Notes: generated from the letters alone by a model not told the origin. A DNA stretch of 53,938 bases from Brevibacterium sp. (GCF_022712115.1 NZ_JALAHB010000045.1:1-53938), one strand, 5' to 3'. Shown: positions 1-9,458, counted from the stretch's first letter. Translations and numbers: made by a program.

Positions 1-1410
1 CCGGCCGCTCGCGCTCCGCCCCTCCAGGAGGCGATAGGGGTTGGGCCCGGGAGACGCCCCGAGCACGAGCTGGAGCGGGTCCTTGTTCCCCGTGAGGATG
101 TCGCCTCCCGTGAAGTTGGGATTGCGCCTCTCGATCTGCGCGGTGCCCAGAGCGGTCTGTCCCACGATCCTCTCGCGCAGACCGGGTGCGAACCTCTCCA
201 GCTGTCCCAGTATCGCCTCCGTCGCATCTCCGTCATAGCCCTGTGGCACGTGCGCGTAGCAGTCGATGGGGACGAGCGAGCCCCGGGCGCGTCCCGGGTC
301 CGCGAGGTACTGCTGTGCGAGGAGGATGAAGGGGCGCTCCGGCATCCGGCCGCGGGCGGCGTCCCTCTCCGCCCGTGCGGTCTCCGCATACGTGCCGGAG
401 ACGTGCACGGTGCCCGCGCGCGAGGCCGGCTCGAAGTCCCACGGGATCCCGCCGTCCACCGCGAGCGCCAGTTTGAACGCCGCCGGTCCGTGCCGCCAGC
501 GCCGCAGGTGCTCCGCGGTTCCGCGCGGCAGCACGTGCGAGGCGATCCGCGCGGTCTCCGCCGGGCCGGTGTCGAGCATGATCACGTCCGCGTCGTCCAG
601 CTCCCGCACGTCGTCGATGCGCCGGCCGGTCTCCACCCGCCCGCCGCCGGCCTCGAGTGCGGCGATCATGGCCCGGGCGATGGACTGCGAACCGCCCTTG
701 GCGACGGGCCATCCCCAGTAGTGGGCGGCGGACCCCAGGGATGTGCCGATCGCGGACGACAGCGGCCGGTCGAACGGGCCGAAGGTGTGGGCGGCGATCC
801 CCGCCCACAGAGCCCTCGCCTCCTCCGTGCGGAAGAGCCGGGCCGCCGCCGAGGCCGGGAGCACCGCCCGCATCCCCAGCTGTGCCAGCGCCCAGGGGTG
901 GCGGGGCACGTGGAGCATGGACCGGAGGAACTCCTCCGCGACGAAGGGCATGCGCGAGGCGACCGGACCGAAGAACGCCCGGTAGGCCGGGCCGTCCGCG
1001 CCCAGCGTTGCGGCGGTGTCCGCCACCGAGCGCAGCACCGCAGCCCCGCGCCCTCTGTCGGTGCTGCCGGCTCTGCCAGCACCTCCGGCCCCTGCGCCGC
1101 CACTGGGCGCACTCCTGCCGCCGGCGCCGCCCGCATCGAGCGGGTGTGCGTACTCGATCTCCGTGAAGCCCCACTCCAGCCCGTAGCGGCCGAGGTCGAA
1201 CCGGCGTGCGAACTCGTTGTCCAGACCCAGCGGGTGATGGCTCGAGCACTCGTCGTGGAGGAGCCCCGGCAGCGTGAGCTCTGCGCTGCGCGTGCCGCCG
1301 CCGGGCACGTCCGCGGCCTCGTAGACCGTGACCGCGTGGCCCGCGGCGGCGAGGGTGAGCGCCGCCGCGAGGCCGTTGGGGCCGCTGCCGACCACCGCCG
1401 CTGTGGTCAT
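1..1410 (-). CDS. Phytoene-desaturase-like NAD(P)/FAD-dependent oxidoreductase (3' end cut by window)
   Basis: The protein begins MTTAAVVVGSGPNGLAAAL, a textbook N-terminal FAD-binding Rossmann motif. The acidic residue ending the second strand follows (VYEAAD), then blocks such as GGSQSIARAM and DCYAHVPQGYDGD that are typical of the CrtI-like oxidoreductases. About 470 residues are visible and the frame runs off the left edge, so the C-terminus is missing. A Gly/Ala-rich insert lies near residues 92-116. The ATG overlaps the stop of the DUF3556 gene (ATGA), so the two are almost certainly co-translated. Family membership is clear. The substrate is unknown, and nothing nearby points to carotenoid synthesis. 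Confidence 0.85.
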   Translation of the reverse strand, partial: MTTAAVVGSGPNGLAAALTLAAAGHAVTVYEAADVPGGGTRSAELTLPGLLHDECSSHHPLGLDNEFARRFDLGRYGLEWGFTEIEYAHPLDAGGAGGRSAPSGGAGAGGAGRAGSTDRGRGAAVLRSVADTAATLGADGPAYRAFFGPVASRMPFVAEEFLRSMLHVPRHPWALAQLGMRAVLPASAAARLFRTEEARALWAGIAAHTFGPFDRPLSSAIGTSLGSAAHYWGWPVAKGGSQSIARAMIAALEAGGGRVETGRRIDDVRELDDADVIMLDTGPAETARIASHVLPRGTAEHLRRWRHGPAAFKLALAVDGGIPWDFEPASRAGTVHVSGTYAETARAERDAARGRMPERPFILLAQQYLADPGRARGSLVPIDCYAHVPQGYDGDATEAILGQLERFAPGLRERIVGQTALGTAQIERRNPNFTGGDILTGNKDPLQLVLGASPGPNPYRLLEGRSASGR

Positions 1411-3272
1411 CGCACAGCCCGGTCCGGCGCCTCGGCAGCCTGCGCCTCGGGCTCCGCCTGCGCGCCGGCGGCCCGCGCAGCCAGCTGCGCGGGAGGCGTG
1501 TACCCGGGCCTGCGCCAGGTGACATTCAGCGGGACCGGGCCGTTCGGCAGCCACGGCTGCTCCTTCACGCAGTCGGCGACGTTCCAGGTGCCGCGCTCCA
1601 CGATGCCCACGGCCGCGTCGATGACCATGTACTTCTGCGTCCCCTTGTGGATGGGCTGCGATTCCACCCAGGCGACGACGAACTCACCGGGTGCGAACGC
1701 GCAGCGGCGCTGCAGCTCTGCGATGAGGTGGTGGTTGTGCAGGTGGCCGTCGCCGAAGTTGAAGCCCACCAGCGAGTTGCAGGCGAACTCCGCCTCGCGG
1801 ACGGTGGCCCGGTCCACGTCCTCCACATGGTGGTGGAGGAGGGAGAAGAGGCCGCGGCCCTGGCTGTGCAGGGAGCGCCAGCCGATCGTCTGCTGCATGG
1901 TGATCTCCGCGTTGATGCGGGGGAAGCCCATCTCCTGCAGCTGCACCACCTGGTTCCTGGTGGGGCGGACCACCTGGTGGAGCTTGTCCTCGGCGCCGGG
2001 CTGGAACGCCCAGAGCGCCGAGGCCCAGTTGCCGGCGTACTGGCGCATGGCGGGCGTGAAGGCGACGAGGTCCGGCCGGATGTTGCCGAGGAACGGGAAG
2101 AGGAACAGGCCGACGAGGGCGGCGACGACCACCCACGTGGTCGCGTCCCAGACGGCGTAGCCCTCGTGGTTGGGGAAGCCCAGGAACAGCACGGCGGTGG
2201 TGAACATGAACAGGAGGTTCCACTCCATCGGCACGGCCAGGGGGAAGGTGCTGGTGATGAAGCCGTGGAAGAGGATCATGAGCAGCGCCGCCGCCAGCGT
2301 GAGTGTCCAGTTCCCGGAGAGGAGGAGCACGAGGGGTGTGCCGATCTCCACCAGCGTGCCCAGGACGTGGGCGATGCCGGAGGCCAGGGGAGCGGGCCGG
2401 AGGTCGGAGGGCACATTGCGGTAGTGCAGCCGGCGGATCGCCTTGCCCGGGATGAACGGGGCGTTGGAGATCATGGGCGGGATGACGAGGGTGAAGTGGC
2501 GGCTGATCTTCGAGATGCCGGCACCCACCCACACGGAGAAGATGAGCAGCTTGAGCAGGACGATCATGTCGATGAAGCCGCCGGGCAGCAGCGGCACGAG
2601 GGCGAAGAAGAGCACGGCGGGGCCGTACTGCTCAGCGCGTGCGGCGATGAAGATGACCTTGTCCCGGAGTCCCAGGAGCACGAGCAGGACGAGCGGCGCC
2701 ACCATGAGCACCGGGTCGATCAGCGGTCCCCTGTCCGCGGGGAAGTGGGCCGCCACCTCGGCGCCTGGCCTGCCCGGGAGCACGATCGGCACGAGGAAGG
2801 ACACGAGCAGCAGTGCGTAGAGGAGCACATCGCCCGAGGTGCGGGTGAAGCCGTCCGTGCCGGGCACCTTGCCCGGCCAGGGCGGCATCCGGATGGTTCC
2901 CGGCTTGAGCCAGAACAGAGCGCCTCCCGTCATGGGCTTGAACTTGCCGGCCAGCGGCCCCCAGGAGCCGGCGACGCCCACGGTCTCCAGCAGGAAGGTC
3001 CACAGCACGAACTTCTGGTAGACGATCGGTTCGTTCCACCAGTCGGCCACCTGCCAGGGCATGCCCACCCCCGAGGTGAGGGTGGCCAGCGTGAAGCCCA
3101 CGCCGATGTAGAGGAACGCGAGCTTGAGGATGTAGATGATGTGGAACAGCTTGGGCGAACCGAATCCGTAGTCGGCCCAGTGCACGCCCATCAGCCGCAC
3201 CCGCTCCATGAGCGGCAGGGATTCGAAGGTCTCGGGGTCGACCGGTGGTGCGTCGGGAGTCTTGAGTCCCAT
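1407..3272 (-). CDS. DUF3556 family multi-pass membrane protein
   Basis: This 621-residue protein has several hydrophobic spans, for example near residues 45-65, 150-165, 190-205, 220-245 and 305-385. A soluble C-terminal domain of about 200 residues starts near residue 420. The overall sequence matches the actinobacterial DUF3556 family, whose biochemical role is not established. A good ribosome binding site (GGAGGG) precedes the ATG. The gene is first in a two-gene unit with the FAD oxidoreductase, sharing a 4-nt overlap, so the pair may be a membrane partner and its redox enzyme. That partnership is inference from layout. A PucR-type regulator lies immediately upstream on the same strand. 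Confidence 0.85.
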   Translation of the reverse strand: MGLKTPDAPPVDPETFESLPLMERVRLMGVHWADYGFGSPKLFHIIYILKLAFLYIGVGFTLATLTSGVGMPWQVADWWNEPIVYQKFVLWTFLLETVGVAGSWGPLAGKFKPMTGGALFWLKPGTIRMPPWPGKVPGTDGFTRTSGDVLLYALLLVSFLVPIVLPGRPGAEVAAHFPADRGPLIDPVLMVAPLVLLVLLGLRDKVIFIAARAEQYGPAVLFFALVPLLPGGFIDMIVLLKLLIFSVWVGAGISKISRHFTLVIPPMISNAPFIPGKAIRRLHYRNVPSDLRPAPLASGIAHVLGTLVEIGTPLVLLLSGNWTLTLAAALLMILFHGFITSTFPLAVPMEWNLLFMFTTAVLFLGFPNHEGYAVWDATTWVVVAALVGLFLFPFLGNIRPDLVAFTPAMRQYAGNWASALWAFQPGAEDKLHQVVRPTRNQVVQLQEMGFPRINAEITMQQTIGWRSLHSQGRGLFSLLHHHVEDVDRATVREAEFACNSLVGFNFGDGHLHNHHLIAELQRRCAFAPGEFVVAWVESQPIHKGTQKYMVIDAAVGIVERGTWNVADCVKEQPWLPNGPVPLNVTWRRPGYTPPAQLAARAAGAQAEPEAQAAEAPDRAVR

Positions 3273-3295
3273 GGCATTCCCTCCGTGTTCAAGGC

Positions 3296-3315
3296 GTCCG
3301 ACCTCACTGTCGGAC
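3296..3315. promoter_or_regulatory. Inverted repeat GTCCGA-N8-TCGGAC upstream of the DUF3556 gene
   Basis: Perfect 6-bp arms lie 24-43 bp upstream of the DUF3556 start codon. The same half-sites recur in the promoter region between the PucR regulator and hutI. This makes it a candidate operator for that regulator, although the spacing between arms differs from site to site. Confidence 0.35.
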
Positions 3316-3439
3316 TCTCAGCCTGAGCCCAGAGTAGGGAGCGGAGTGCCGTGCCTCACACGGCCCTGGGAGACCAGGCTGATCCGCGCATTCGTACCGG
3401 CGGTACAAGAACGCGCGGCCTCGCCGCGCCGTCCCCCGC

Positions 3440-4771
3440 TCAGTCCTCGCCGTGCGGACCGCCCGCGTCCTGTGCGGCTGCGCCGTGGTGTGCCTGCTGC
3501 CGCGGATCGAAGAGGAGCCGGTGGGCGTGGAGGGCGGCCTCGACGTCGAGGCGCCGCCCTGCGAGGGTCGTGCCCAGGGCGGCCTCCGCCGTCTCGACGC
3601 GGTAGCGGATCGAGTTCTTGTGCATGGTCATGGCCGCGGCGGTGGCCGTGTAGCTGAGGTCGTGGCGGAAGAACTCGCGCAGCGTCTCCCGCTGGCGGCT
3701 GCGCGCCTCGGTGCCCTCGGCCAGGCCGCCCAGCACGCTCCGCACCCAGGAGCGAGCGGCCTCGAGATCGTGGGAGAGGAGCGCGGTCACCGCCATCCCC
3801 GGATCGTCGTGTGAGGCCAGAGGGTTCGTCGAGGCGCCGATGGTGCAGACGCGCTGCACCCGCAGCGCCTCCTGGTGGGTGAGGCGGAACCCGGCCACTC
3901 CCGCGTGCGGGCTGCCGATCGCGAGGCGCACGGAGGGATGCGCGCGGATCCGCTCCTCCAGCCCCGTCGTGTGCTCCCAGGATTCGGGCACCCGGATCCA
4001 GCCCCAGGCCGTGGCCTGGTCGCGGCCGCTCACGAGCGTGGCGAGTCCCCGGCCCATGCCGGACGCCAGCCCCCGGATGGCGCCGGTGAAGCGGCTGAGC
4101 TGGTCGCTCGGCGAGGGATCCGTGCCGGTGAGCCAGGCGATGACGCCCACGTGGGTGCCGGTGAGGGGGTAGCCGAGGATGCGCTCGGCCTCCGCGTGGT
4201 CCGGGGTCTCGCCGTCGAGGATGCGGCGCACCTGCGATTCGCGGGCGTTCGTGCGGTTGGCGAGCCACGATTCCCGCTCCTGCTCGTAGACCTCCGCCAC
4301 ACGCTCGGAGATCCAGTCGATGTATTCGGAGACCTCCTGGACGAGCTGCTGGTAGACGGCGGAGACGAGGTGGGCGGGCAGGTGGGGATCGTGGGTGACG
4401 AGGGCGTACGCGCTGTGGAGGAGCTGCTGCTGGCCGAGCCGGTACGCCCGGATGAGAGCGGTCACGGACGTGCCGCGCTGCGCCAGCCTGCGTGCGTACT
4501 CGAAGGCGGCGGTGGGAGGTTCGAGGTTGTCCAGGCTGATGCGGTGCCGGAGGGCGTGGATGATGGTCTCGACGTTGCCCTCGACGCTGGCGTGGAGCAG
4601 ATCGATGAGGGACGCCTCACCGCCGATCTCGTCGATCCTCCCGGCGAGGAAGTCGTGGACCTCCTGGGCGAGTCTGGGGGCGTGGCTCCCCATCTCCGCG
4701 GCGAGGCGGGCGATCTCCCGGCGCACCTCGGCCTCTTCACCGAGGTGCGCCGCAGGCGGTGTGCGGCTCAT
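3440..4771 (-). CDS. PucR/CdaR-type transcriptional regulator
   Basis: A 443-residue protein. The C-terminus (about residues 370-425) carries the PucR/CdaR winged helix-turn-helix with the characteristic LSYTATAAAMTMHKNSIRYR signature, in which the paired recognition region precedes RV.TAE.ALG. The N-terminal half is largely helical and resembles the sensory region of actinobacterial PucR-like proteins. The ATG at 4771 has no Shine-Dalgarno sequence, but a TAGCCT -10-like hexamer lies 7 nt upstream, so translation is probably leaderless. An ATG at 4816 is a weaker alternative. It sits between the DUF3556 unit and the divergent hut operon and could control either. Confidence 0.85.
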   Translation of the reverse strand: MSRTPPAAHLGEEAEVRREIARLAAEMGSHAPRLAQEVHDFLAGRIDEIGGEASLIDLLHASVEGNVETIIHALRHRISLDNLEPPTAAFEYARRLAQRGTSVTALIRAYRLGQQQLLHSAYALVTHDPHLPAHLVSAVYQQLVQEVSEYIDWISERVAEVYEQERESWLANRTNARESQVRRILDGETPDHAEAERILGYPLTGTHVGVIAWLTGTDPSPSDQLSRFTGAIRGLASGMGRGLATLVSGRDQATAWGWIRVPESWEHTTGLEERIRAHPSVRLAIGSPHAGVAGFRLTHQEALRVQRVCTIGASTNPLASHDDPGMAVTALLSHDLEAARSWVRSVLGGLAEGTEARSRQRETLREFFRHDLSYTATAAAMTMHKNSIRYRVETAEAALGTTLAGRRLDVEAALHAHRLLFDPRQQAHHGAAAQDAGGPHGED

Positions 4772-4778
4772 GAGAGGC

Positions 4779-4784
4779 AGGCTA
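4779..4784 (-). promoter_or_regulatory. Candidate -10 (TAGCCT) for leaderless PucR-type regulator gene
   Basis: TAGCCT on the minus strand is separated from the ATG by 7 nt, which puts the expected transcription start on the start codon. No -35 box is evident. Confidence 0.4.
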
Positions 4785-4848
4785 CCGGGGTGCGGGTCTG
4801 AATGGGAGGGCGTCATTTGTACGGATGAACGAATCGGGGCGCGGTCTT

Positions 4849-4863
4849 CGGACGTTCCGTCCG
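4849..4863. promoter_or_regulatory. Inverted repeat CGGAC-N5-GTCCG in the PucR/hutI divergent region
   Basis: This short inverted repeat lies in the 343-bp gap between the PucR-type gene and hutI. It shares the CGGAC/GTCCG core with the repeats at 3296-3315 and 4948-4963. Apart from these repeats, a -10-like hexamer at each end and a hutI ribosome binding site, nothing else is recognised in the gap. Confidence 0.3.
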
Positions 4864-4947
4864 TCGAAGGTCCGTGCCGCGCCCTCCGTCGTCCCGCCCG
4901 CGCGTCCCTCCCGGCCGGCCTGTCGCTTCCGCCCGCCCGCACCGCCT

Positions 4948-4963
4948 GTCCGAGATATCGGAC
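4948..4963. promoter_or_regulatory. Inverted repeat GTCCGA-GATA-TCGGAC upstream of the hut operon
   Basis: A perfect 6-bp inverted repeat around GATA lies about 42 bp upstream of the CATACT -10-like hexamer of hutI, a reasonable place for an activator or repressor site. Either the IclR regulator at the end of the hut cluster or the divergent PucR-type regulator could bind it. The shared half-sites with 3296-3315 favour the latter slightly. Confidence 0.4.
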
Positions 4964-5004
4964 GCTTTCGGAGGGTGCGGACGGGCCGTGTCCGTGACGC
5001 TGGC

Positions 5005-5010
5005 CATACT
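5005..5010 (+). promoter_or_regulatory. Candidate -10 (CATACT) of the hut operon
   Basis: CATACT resembles the actinobacterial TANNNT -10 element. It would start transcription near 5017, giving a leader of roughly 100 nt before hutI. No convincing -35 element is seen. Confidence 0.3.
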
Positions 5011-5114
5011 GGAGGGGAACCCGCGCGGCGTCCAGCGGCCGCTGCGCAGACCATCCCTGTTCGTCACCGCCGGTGCGCCGGCGGACGACCTCAGCGCGAG
5101 GAGGCCACCGCCCT

Positions 5115-6302
5115 ATGAAGACCCTCGTCACCGGCATCGCCGAGCTGGTCACCAACGACCCCGCGCAGGCGCACCACCGGGATCCCGGCGACCGCCTCGG
5201 GCTCATCGCCGAGGCCGCCCTCCTCGTGGAGGACGGCCGCGTCTCCTGGGCCGGACCCTCCGCCGAGGCACCCGCCCCGGACGCGGGGACCACGGTCGTG
5301 GACGCCGGCGGCAGGGCGGTCATCCCGGGCTTCGTGGACAGTCACAACCACCTGGTGTTCGCCGGTGACCGCACGCAGGAGTTCGCTGCGCGCATGTCCG
5401 GGCAGGCCTACTCCGCCGGCGGCATCCGCACGACCGTGAACGCCACGCGTGCGGCCACGGAGGCGGAGCTCGAGGCCAACCTCGTCTCCCTCGTGGACCA
5501 GGCGCGCAGGCAGGGCACCACGACCCTGGAGATCAAGACCGGCTACGGGCTCACCAAGGACGACGAGCTCCGCGCGCTGGACATCATCGCCCGGCACACG
5601 GACGAGGTCACCCTGCTGGCCGCGCACGTCGTCCCGCCCGAGTACGCGGAGGACCCGGACGGCTACGTGGACCTCGTGGTCGAGGAGATCATCCCCGCTG
5701 CCGCCAAGGCGAAGTGGATCGACGTCTTCTGCGACCGCGGGGCCTTCACGCCGGAGCAGACGGAGCGGATCCTCGCCGCCGGCAGGGAGGCCGGCCTCCT
5801 GCCGCGCCTGCACGCCAACCAGCTCCAGCACGGCGAGGGGCTGGCGCTCGCCGCCCGCACCGGCTGCTTCTCCGCGGACCACGCCACCCACGCCACGGAC
5901 GAGGACCTCGCAGCGATCGCGGCCTCGGGCACGGTGGCGACGCTGCTGCCCGGCGCGGAGTTCTCCACCCGGGCCGTCTACCCGGACGCGCGCCGCTTCG
6001 TGGCCGCCGGGGTGGAGCTCGCGCTCGCCACGGACTGCAATCCCGGCTCCAGCTTCACGAACTCCATGCCGTTCTGCCTGGCCGTGGCCGTGCGCGACAT
6101 GCACTTCACTCCCGCACAGGCGCTGCACGCGGCGACGGCAGGCGGCGCGAAGGCGCTGGGGCGCACGGACGTGGGCCACCTCGCCGCCGGAGCCCGTGCG
6201 GACTTCGCACTCCTGGACGCGCCCTCGTACGTCCAGCTCATGTACCGCCCCGGCGTGCCGCTCGTGGAGCGCGTCTTCCGCGGCGGCGAGGAGGTGCGGT
6301 GA
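5115..6302 (+). CDS. hutI: Imidazolonepropionase
   Basis: Hydrolyses 4-imidazolone-5-propionate to N-formimidoyl-L-glutamate, the third step of histidine degradation (EC 3.5.2.7). The 395-residue length is normal for HutI. The amidohydrolase metal motif [11 protein letters not shown] supplies His77 and His79, and later blocks [16 protein letters not shown] and [11 protein letters not shown] are typical of the family. An AGGAGG ribosome binding site lies about 10 nt before the ATG; an in-frame upstream start lacks one. It is the first gene of the hut operon, and its stop overlaps the GTG of the transporter that follows. Confidence 0.95.
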   Translation: MKTLVTGIAELVTNDPAQAHHRDPGDRLGLIAEAALLVEDGRVSWAGPSAEAPAPDAGTTVVDAGGRAVIPGFVDSHNHLVFAGDRTQEFAARMSGQAYSAGGIRTTVNATRAATEAELEANLVSLVDQARRQGTTTLEIKTGYGLTKDDELRALDIIARHTDEVTLLAAHVVPPEYAEDPDGYVDLVVEEIIPAAAKAKWIDVFCDRGAFTPEQTERILAAGREAGLLPRLHANQLQHGEGLALAARTGCFSADHATHATDEDLAAIAASGTVATLLPGAEFSTRAVYPDARRFVAAGVELALATDCNPGSSFTNSMPFCLAVAVRDMHFTPAQALHAATAGGAKALGRTDVGHLAAGARADFALLDAPSYVQLMYRPGVPLVERVFRGGEEVR

Positions 6303-7708
6303 CGACGGACGGGGCAGCGGCCTCGGGCGCGGGCGGGCCGGAGGGCGCAGAGGCCGTCGCCGCCGGTGCCGCCGCTTCCGGCCCCGGCACGGGGAGCGCG
6401 CGCTCCCACCGCAGCGGCGCCCGGGATGCGCTCACCCTCGTCGTCTGCTCCCTCATCGGCGTCTTCATGTTCTTCGTCCCCGTGACGATGGACGGGAAGA
6501 GCTCGATCCCGCTGGACCACCTCGTCACGCTCGTGCGGACGGGGCTGGGGCCCGCGGTGCCCTACGTCCTGCTCGCGATCATCCTGTTCGGCACGGTCCG
6601 TCCGTTCGTCGTGGGCACGTGGAACGCCTCGCCCACCCGGACGGTCTTCTCCTTCCTCAACATCGCCGGACTCGCGGCGGCGGCCGCGCTCACGTTCATG
6701 CCCGCACCGCCGGGATGGCTGGCGGCGGAGGACATCGGCCCGTTCCTGTGGGACTCGCTCGTCACCCCGGTGGGCCTGCTCATCCCGATCGGCGGGATCT
6801 TCCTCGCGTTCCTCGTGAGCTTCGGCCTCATGGAGTTCGTGGGCGTGTTCGTCCGCCCCATCATGAGACCGGTGTGGAAGACCCCCGGCCGCTCCGCGGT
6901 GGATGCGGTGGCGAGCTTCGTGGGCTCCTACTCCCTCGGCCTGCTCATCACCAACCGCGTCTACCGCAGCGGCGGGTACACCGCCAAGGAGTCCGCGATC
7001 ATCGCCGTGGGCTTCTCCACCGTGTCCGTCACCTTCATGATCGTGGTCGCCACCGCGACCGACCTCATGGACCGCTGGCTCACGTACTTCTTCGTCTCCC
7101 TCGTCGTCACCTTCCTCGTCACGGCGATCACCGTCCGCATCCCGCCGCTCTCGCGCATCCCGGACGAGTACTTCCCGGGGGCCGTCCCGCAGCCGGAGCC
7201 CACGATCACGCAGCGTCGCTTCGCCGCGGCGTGGGAGCAGGCCCGTGAGGCACTCGCGGAACTGCCGGGGATCCCCGTCGTCATCTGGCAGGGGCTCCGC
7301 GACGGCTTCCTCATGGTCTCCTCGATCCTGCCCTCGATCATGTCCGTGGGCCTCGGCGGTCTGCTGCTGGCCAAGCACACCCCGATCTTCGACTGGGCGG
7401 GATGGATCCTCTTCCCCTTCACCTGGATCACCGGGCTGGAGGATCCGCTGGGCACCGGCAAGGCCCTGTCGCTGGGGCTCGTCGAGATGTTCCTGCCGGC
7501 GGCGGAGATCGGCGCGGACGGGGACCTCGCCACCCGCTTCACCGTGGCGGTGGTCTGCGTCTCCGCGATCATCTTCTTCTCCGCCATGGTGCCCTCCGTC
7601 CTCGCCACGGACATCCCCGTCAAGCTGTGGCACATGATCGTCATCTGGTTCGAGAGGGTGGTGCTGAGCGTCCTCCTCACCGCCCCGCTCGCCCACCTCA
7701 TCCTCTAG
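6299..7708 (+). CDS. YjiH-family membrane transporter with nucleoside-recognition (Gate) domains
   Basis: A 469-residue integral membrane protein with about ten hydrophobic spans. The cytoplasmic N-terminus of about 40 residues is Ala/Gly-rich. The central [20 protein letters not shown] and C-terminal [20 protein letters not shown] regions fit the YjiH family, which carries two Gate-type modules. The GTG start overlaps the hutI stop (GTGA), so the gene is translationally coupled to hutI. Its place between hutI and hutH makes it the likely importer of histidine or urocanate for this pathway. The family assignment comes from the sequence; the substrate is inferred from context only. Confidence 0.8.
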   Translation: MTTDGAAASGAGGPEGAEAVAAGAAASGPGTGSARSHRSGARDALTLVVCSLIGVFMFFVPVTMDGKSSIPLDHLVTLVRTGLGPAVPYVLLAIILFGTVRPFVVGTWNASPTRTVFSFLNIAGLAAAAALTFMPAPPGWLAAEDIGPFLWDSLVTPVGLLIPIGGIFLAFLVSFGLMEFVGVFVRPIMRPVWKTPGRSAVDAVASFVGSYSLGLLITNRVYRSGGYTAKESAIIAVGFSTVSVTFMIVVATATDLMDRWLTYFFVSLVVTFLVTAITVRIPPLSRIPDEYFPGAVPQPEPTITQRRFAAAWEQAREALAELPGIPVVIWQGLRDGFLMVSSILPSIMSVGLGGLLLAKHTPIFDWAGWILFPFTWITGLEDPLGTGKALSLGLVEMFLPAAEIGADGDLATRFTVAVVCVSAIIFFSAMVPSVLATDIPVKLWHMIVIWFERVVLSVLLTAPLAHLIL

Positions 7709-7820
7709 CCCGTCTCGTCCCGCATTCCTGCCGGGCCCGCCGAGGCCGCCGGTGCCTGCACGGCCCCGGCCACGCGGAGCCCCGCACCCACATCCGTCCA
7801 CGCACCCGAAGGAGTCCCAC

Positions 7821-9458
7821 ATGACCGCAGCACAGCAGACCGTCGCCCTCGACCCGGAGGCGCTGAGCTTCGCCGACGTCGTCGCCGTCGCCCGCCACGA
7901 TGCGCAAGTGACCGTCCCCGCCCACGTCGCCGCCTCCGTCGCCGCCTCCCGCGAGGCCGTCGACGCGCTGGCCAACGCGGAGAAGCCCGTCTACGGCGTC
8001 TCCACCGGGTTCGGTGCGCTCGCGCAGCGCCACATCCCGCACGATCTGCGCGCCCAGCTGCAGAAGTCGCTCATCCGCTCGCACGCCGCCGGCGTGGGCG
8101 AGCCGGTGGAGCGCGAGGTGGTGCGTGCGCTCATGCTCCTGCGCGCCCGCACCCTGGCCACCGGTCGCACGGGCGTGCGGCCTGAGACCTTCGAGACCTA
8201 TGTGGCCCTGCTCAACGCCGGCATCACCCCGGTGGTCCGCGAGTACGGCTCGCTGGGCTGCTCCGGCGACCTCGCCCCGCTGAGCGCCTGCGCGCTCGTG
8301 CTCATGGGCGAGGGCGAGGTGCACGGCCCGGTGGGTGCCGACGGCACGCCGTCCGCGCCCGTCCCCGCCGCCCAGGCCCTCGCCGAGGCCGGCATCACCC
8401 CCGTCCAGCTGCGCGAGAAGGAGGGGCTGGCGCTGGTCAACGGCACGGACGGCATGCTGGGCATGCTCATCATGGCGCTGGCGGACATCGACGTCATCCT
8501 CACCACGGCGGATCTGTCCGCGGCGATGAGCGTCGAGGGCCAGCTGGGCACGGACCGCGTCTTCCAGCCGGACCTGCACCACCCGCTGCGTCCGCACCCG
8601 GGCCAGGCGGAGTCCGCCGCGAACATGCTCTCAGCCCTCGCGGACTCCGCGATCGTCGCCGGCCACCGCGATTCCACGCACCTCGTCCAGGACGCCTACT
8701 CGCTGCGCTGCGCCCCGCAGGTCCACGGCGCCGCGCGCGATGCCGTGGCCTTCGCCGCGCAGACCGCCGCCCGTGAGCTGCGCGCCGCGATCGACAACCC
8801 CGTCGTCCTCCCGGACGGCAGCGTCTCCTCGAACGGCAACTTCCACGGCGCGCCCCTGGCGCACGCGCTGGACTTCCTCGCCATCGTGCTGGCGGACGTG
8901 GCCTCGATGGCGGAGCGCCGCACGGACCGCTTCCTCGACCGCTCGCGCAACCAGGACCTCCCGCCGTTCCTCGCGGACGACGCGGGCGTGGACTCCGGTC
9001 TCATGATCGCCCACTACACGCAGGCCGGACTGGTCTCGGAGATGAAGCGCCTGGCTGCACCGGCGAGCGTGGACTCGATCCCGTCCTCGGCCATGCAGGA
9101 GGACCATGTCTCGATGGGCTGGGGTGCGGCCCGCAAGCTGCGCACTGCGGTGGCGAACTTCGCCCGCGTCATCGGCATCGAGCTCTACACCGCCGCTCGG
9201 GGCATCGATCTCCGCCAGGACGCCCCGGCGCCCCTCACCGGTGCGGTCATCGCACAGCTGCGGCAGACGGTCCCCGGCCCCGGACCGGACCGCTTCCTCA
9301 CGCCGGAGCTCGAGGAGACGATCGGCCTGGTCGCCTCCGGGCAGGTGCTCGCCGCCGCCGAGGCCGCCGGCCCGCTGGTGCACGTGCTCCCCGAGTTCGC
9401 CTCGGGCGCGGACGCCCCACGGGGAGCCGCCCCCGGCGCGGCCTCCGCACAGGGCTGA
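7821..9458 (+). CDS. hutH: Histidine ammonia-lyase
   Basis: Deaminates L-histidine to urocanate (EC 4.3.1.3). It is 545 residues, slightly longer than usual because of a short Ala-rich tail. The MIO-forming triad lies in GSLGCSGDLAPLS as Cys147-Ser148-Gly149, so the usual Ala is Cys; the family signature tolerates Ala, Ser or Cys here. Other conserved blocks are PVYGVSTGFG near the N-terminus, DAYSLRCAPQVHG and the QEDHVSMG region. A GGAG site lies about 8 nt before the ATG. The gene follows the transporter by 112 bp with no terminator in between. Confidence 0.96.
   Translation: MTAAQQTVALDPEALSFADVVAVARHDAQVTVPAHVAASVAASREAVDALANAEKPVYGVSTGFGALAQRHIPHDLRAQLQKSLIRSHAAGVGEPVEREVVRALMLLRARTLATGRTGVRPETFETYVALLNAGITPVVREYGSLGCSGDLAPLSACALVLMGEGEVHGPVGADGTPSAPVPAAQALAEAGITPVQLREKEGLALVNGTDGMLGMLIMALADIDVILTTADLSAAMSVEGQLGTDRVFQPDLHHPLRPHPGQAESAANMLSALADSAIVAGHRDSTHLVQDAYSLRCAPQVHGAARDAVAFAAQTAARELRAAIDNPVVLPDGSVSSNGNFHGAPLAHALDFLAIVLADVASMAERRTDRFLDRSRNQDLPPFLADDAGVDSGLMIAHYTQAGLVSEMKRLAAPASVDSIPSSAMQEDHVSMGWGAARKLRTAVANFARVIGIELYTAARGIDLRQDAPAPLTGAVIAQLRQTVPGPGPDRFLTPELEETIGLVASGQVLAAAEAAGPLVHVLPEFASGADAPRGAAPGAASAQG

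Noticed and set aside
233-1525. Long open frame on the minus strand, about 430 residues, Arg/Gly/Pro-rich
   Set aside because: It is an out-of-frame shadow of the FAD oxidoreductase, whose true frame gives a clear FAD-binding motif and extends past the window edge.
5714-6298. Upstream extension of the YjiH frame through hutI
   Set aside because: The extension is low complexity and overlaps hutI. The GTG at 6299, coupled to the hutI stop, gives a normal-length transporter.
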